64,000 nucleotides of DNA from Candidatus Melainabacteria bacterium MEL.A1. Lineage in GTDB: Bacteria; Cyanobacteriota; Vampirovibrionia; Gastranaerophilales; Gastranaerophilaceae. The stretch spans positions 496,001 through 560,000 of the forward strand of contig CP017245.1 of assembly GCA_001765415.1 (NCBI GenBank), given 5' to 3'. Position numbers and translations under genes: made by a program. The notes under the pieces were generated by a model. It saw only the letters and a list, made by a program, of their open reading frames with translations. It searched no databases and had not been told where the DNA came from. Positions 63,723 through 64,000 of this stretch are shown piece by piece (the first letter of the stretch is position 1; each line of letters starts with the position of its first letter).

Positions 63723-64000
63723 ATGTTAACTGCTATTAACAACCAACAACAATCTTTTGGTGCAAAATTAAATATCAAAAATATTAATATGCCTCACAAA
63801 GAAGAAATAAGCAAAGAATTTGCAAAAATTACAAAACATTATAAAGAAGATACTTTAGATATTTCAGCAGAATTAATTTTTAGAGATGACGGCTCTGCTT
63901 TTAAAAATACAAACTTTGCCTGCAACGGAACAGATATTGGCTATTTGCCCAAATTAAAAAATTTCAAAAACTTTTGCAAAGAGCATTCCCCAAAAGAAAT
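63723..64000 (+). CDS. lineage-type protein with N-terminal QSFG motif, truncated by window end
   Basis: ATG at 63723 with a perfect SD GGAGG; open to the end of the window (92 codons). Begins MLTAINNQQQSFGAKLNIKN. The S-F-G-x-K motif near residue 10 is the same as in the 12028-12471 protein. No signal peptide or recognised domain in the visible part. Confidence 0.65.
   Translation, partial: MLTAINNQQQSFGAKLNIKNINMPHKEEISKEFAKITKHYKEDTLDISAELIFRDDGSAFKNTNFACNGTDIGYLPKLKNFKNFCKEHSPKE

Overview
This is a 64 kb AT-rich chromosomal window from what is most likely a gut-type non-photosynthetic cyanobacterial relative (Vampirovibrionia/Melainabacteria, order Gastranaerophilales). That assignment is an inference. 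It rests on the low GC content, on many small secreted genes carrying a near-identical prepilin motif (FTLAEVLITLGIIGVV), on lineage-type small proteins with an N-terminal SFG motif, and on the housekeeping gene set. No rRNA, CRISPR array, transposase or prophage is visible. One tRNA (Gly, UCC) is present.

Layout. 1-7.7 kb: the end of an M16 peptidase, gap, a pilin-like gene, a small HTH gene, a DUF559 nuclease gene preceded by a palindromic repeat, radA, and a BlaI-type regulator. 7.8-16.8 kb: a TrbI-like envelope protein, relA/spoT, a YggU-family gene, two lineage-type proteins (one behind a putative histidine-codon attenuator), uracil-DNA glycosylase and a Na+/alanine symporter. 16.9-20.3 kb: a repeat-rich pilin-like locus and a glycosyltransferase. 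20.2-27.4 kb: a tightly packed minus-strand cell-wall operon, murF-mraY-murD-ftsW-murG-folC. 27.5-28.6 kb: rplU-rpmA with structured leaders. 28.7-30.0 kb: a second repeat-rich pilin-like locus. 30-38 kb: two zinc alcohol dehydrogenases, an acetyltransferase-like gene, ilvC, a YhaM-like nuclease, two tandem thymidylate-kinase-like genes and a winged-helix protein. 38-43.6 kb: a pilin-like gene, a B12-binding radical SAM enzyme, an MFS transporter, pyrG and gatC. 43.7-50.8 kb: a sigma factor, prepilin peptidase, an AbrB-like regulator divergent from a pilin-like gene, a frameshifted HigBA-type module, ruvA, dnaA and another pilin-like gene. 50.8-64 kb: an RNA methyltransferase, pepP, ppiC, a probable ncRNA, tRNA-Gly, mscS, rlmH, a repeat-rich pilin-like locus, deoB, ferredoxin, pckA, an atypical pilin-like gene, ilvB and a partial SFG-motif protein.

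The main theme is a family of eight pilin-like genes. Two have ordinary short leaders (2589-3278, 37839-38558). Five carry shared repetitive DNA, translated in frame, between the start codon and the FTLAEVL motif. Three of these five (loci near 18.0, 29.5 and 56.5 kb) have the same promoter (TTGAAA, 17 bp, TAAAAT), the same ribosome binding site, and a run of ten G in the leader. In all three the SD-bearing start is exactly one base out of frame with the pilin, so all three read as OFF and would be restored by one extra G. This looks like a phase-variable, repeat-mosaic surface-protein family. A prepilin peptidase that could process it is encoded at 44.5 kb.

A second unusual element lies at 12.48-12.74 kb. 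A consensus promoter precedes a 21-residue leader peptide with four His codons, then mutually exclusive hairpins resembling classical amino-acid attenuation. It sits upstream of a gene of unknown function rather than a his operon.
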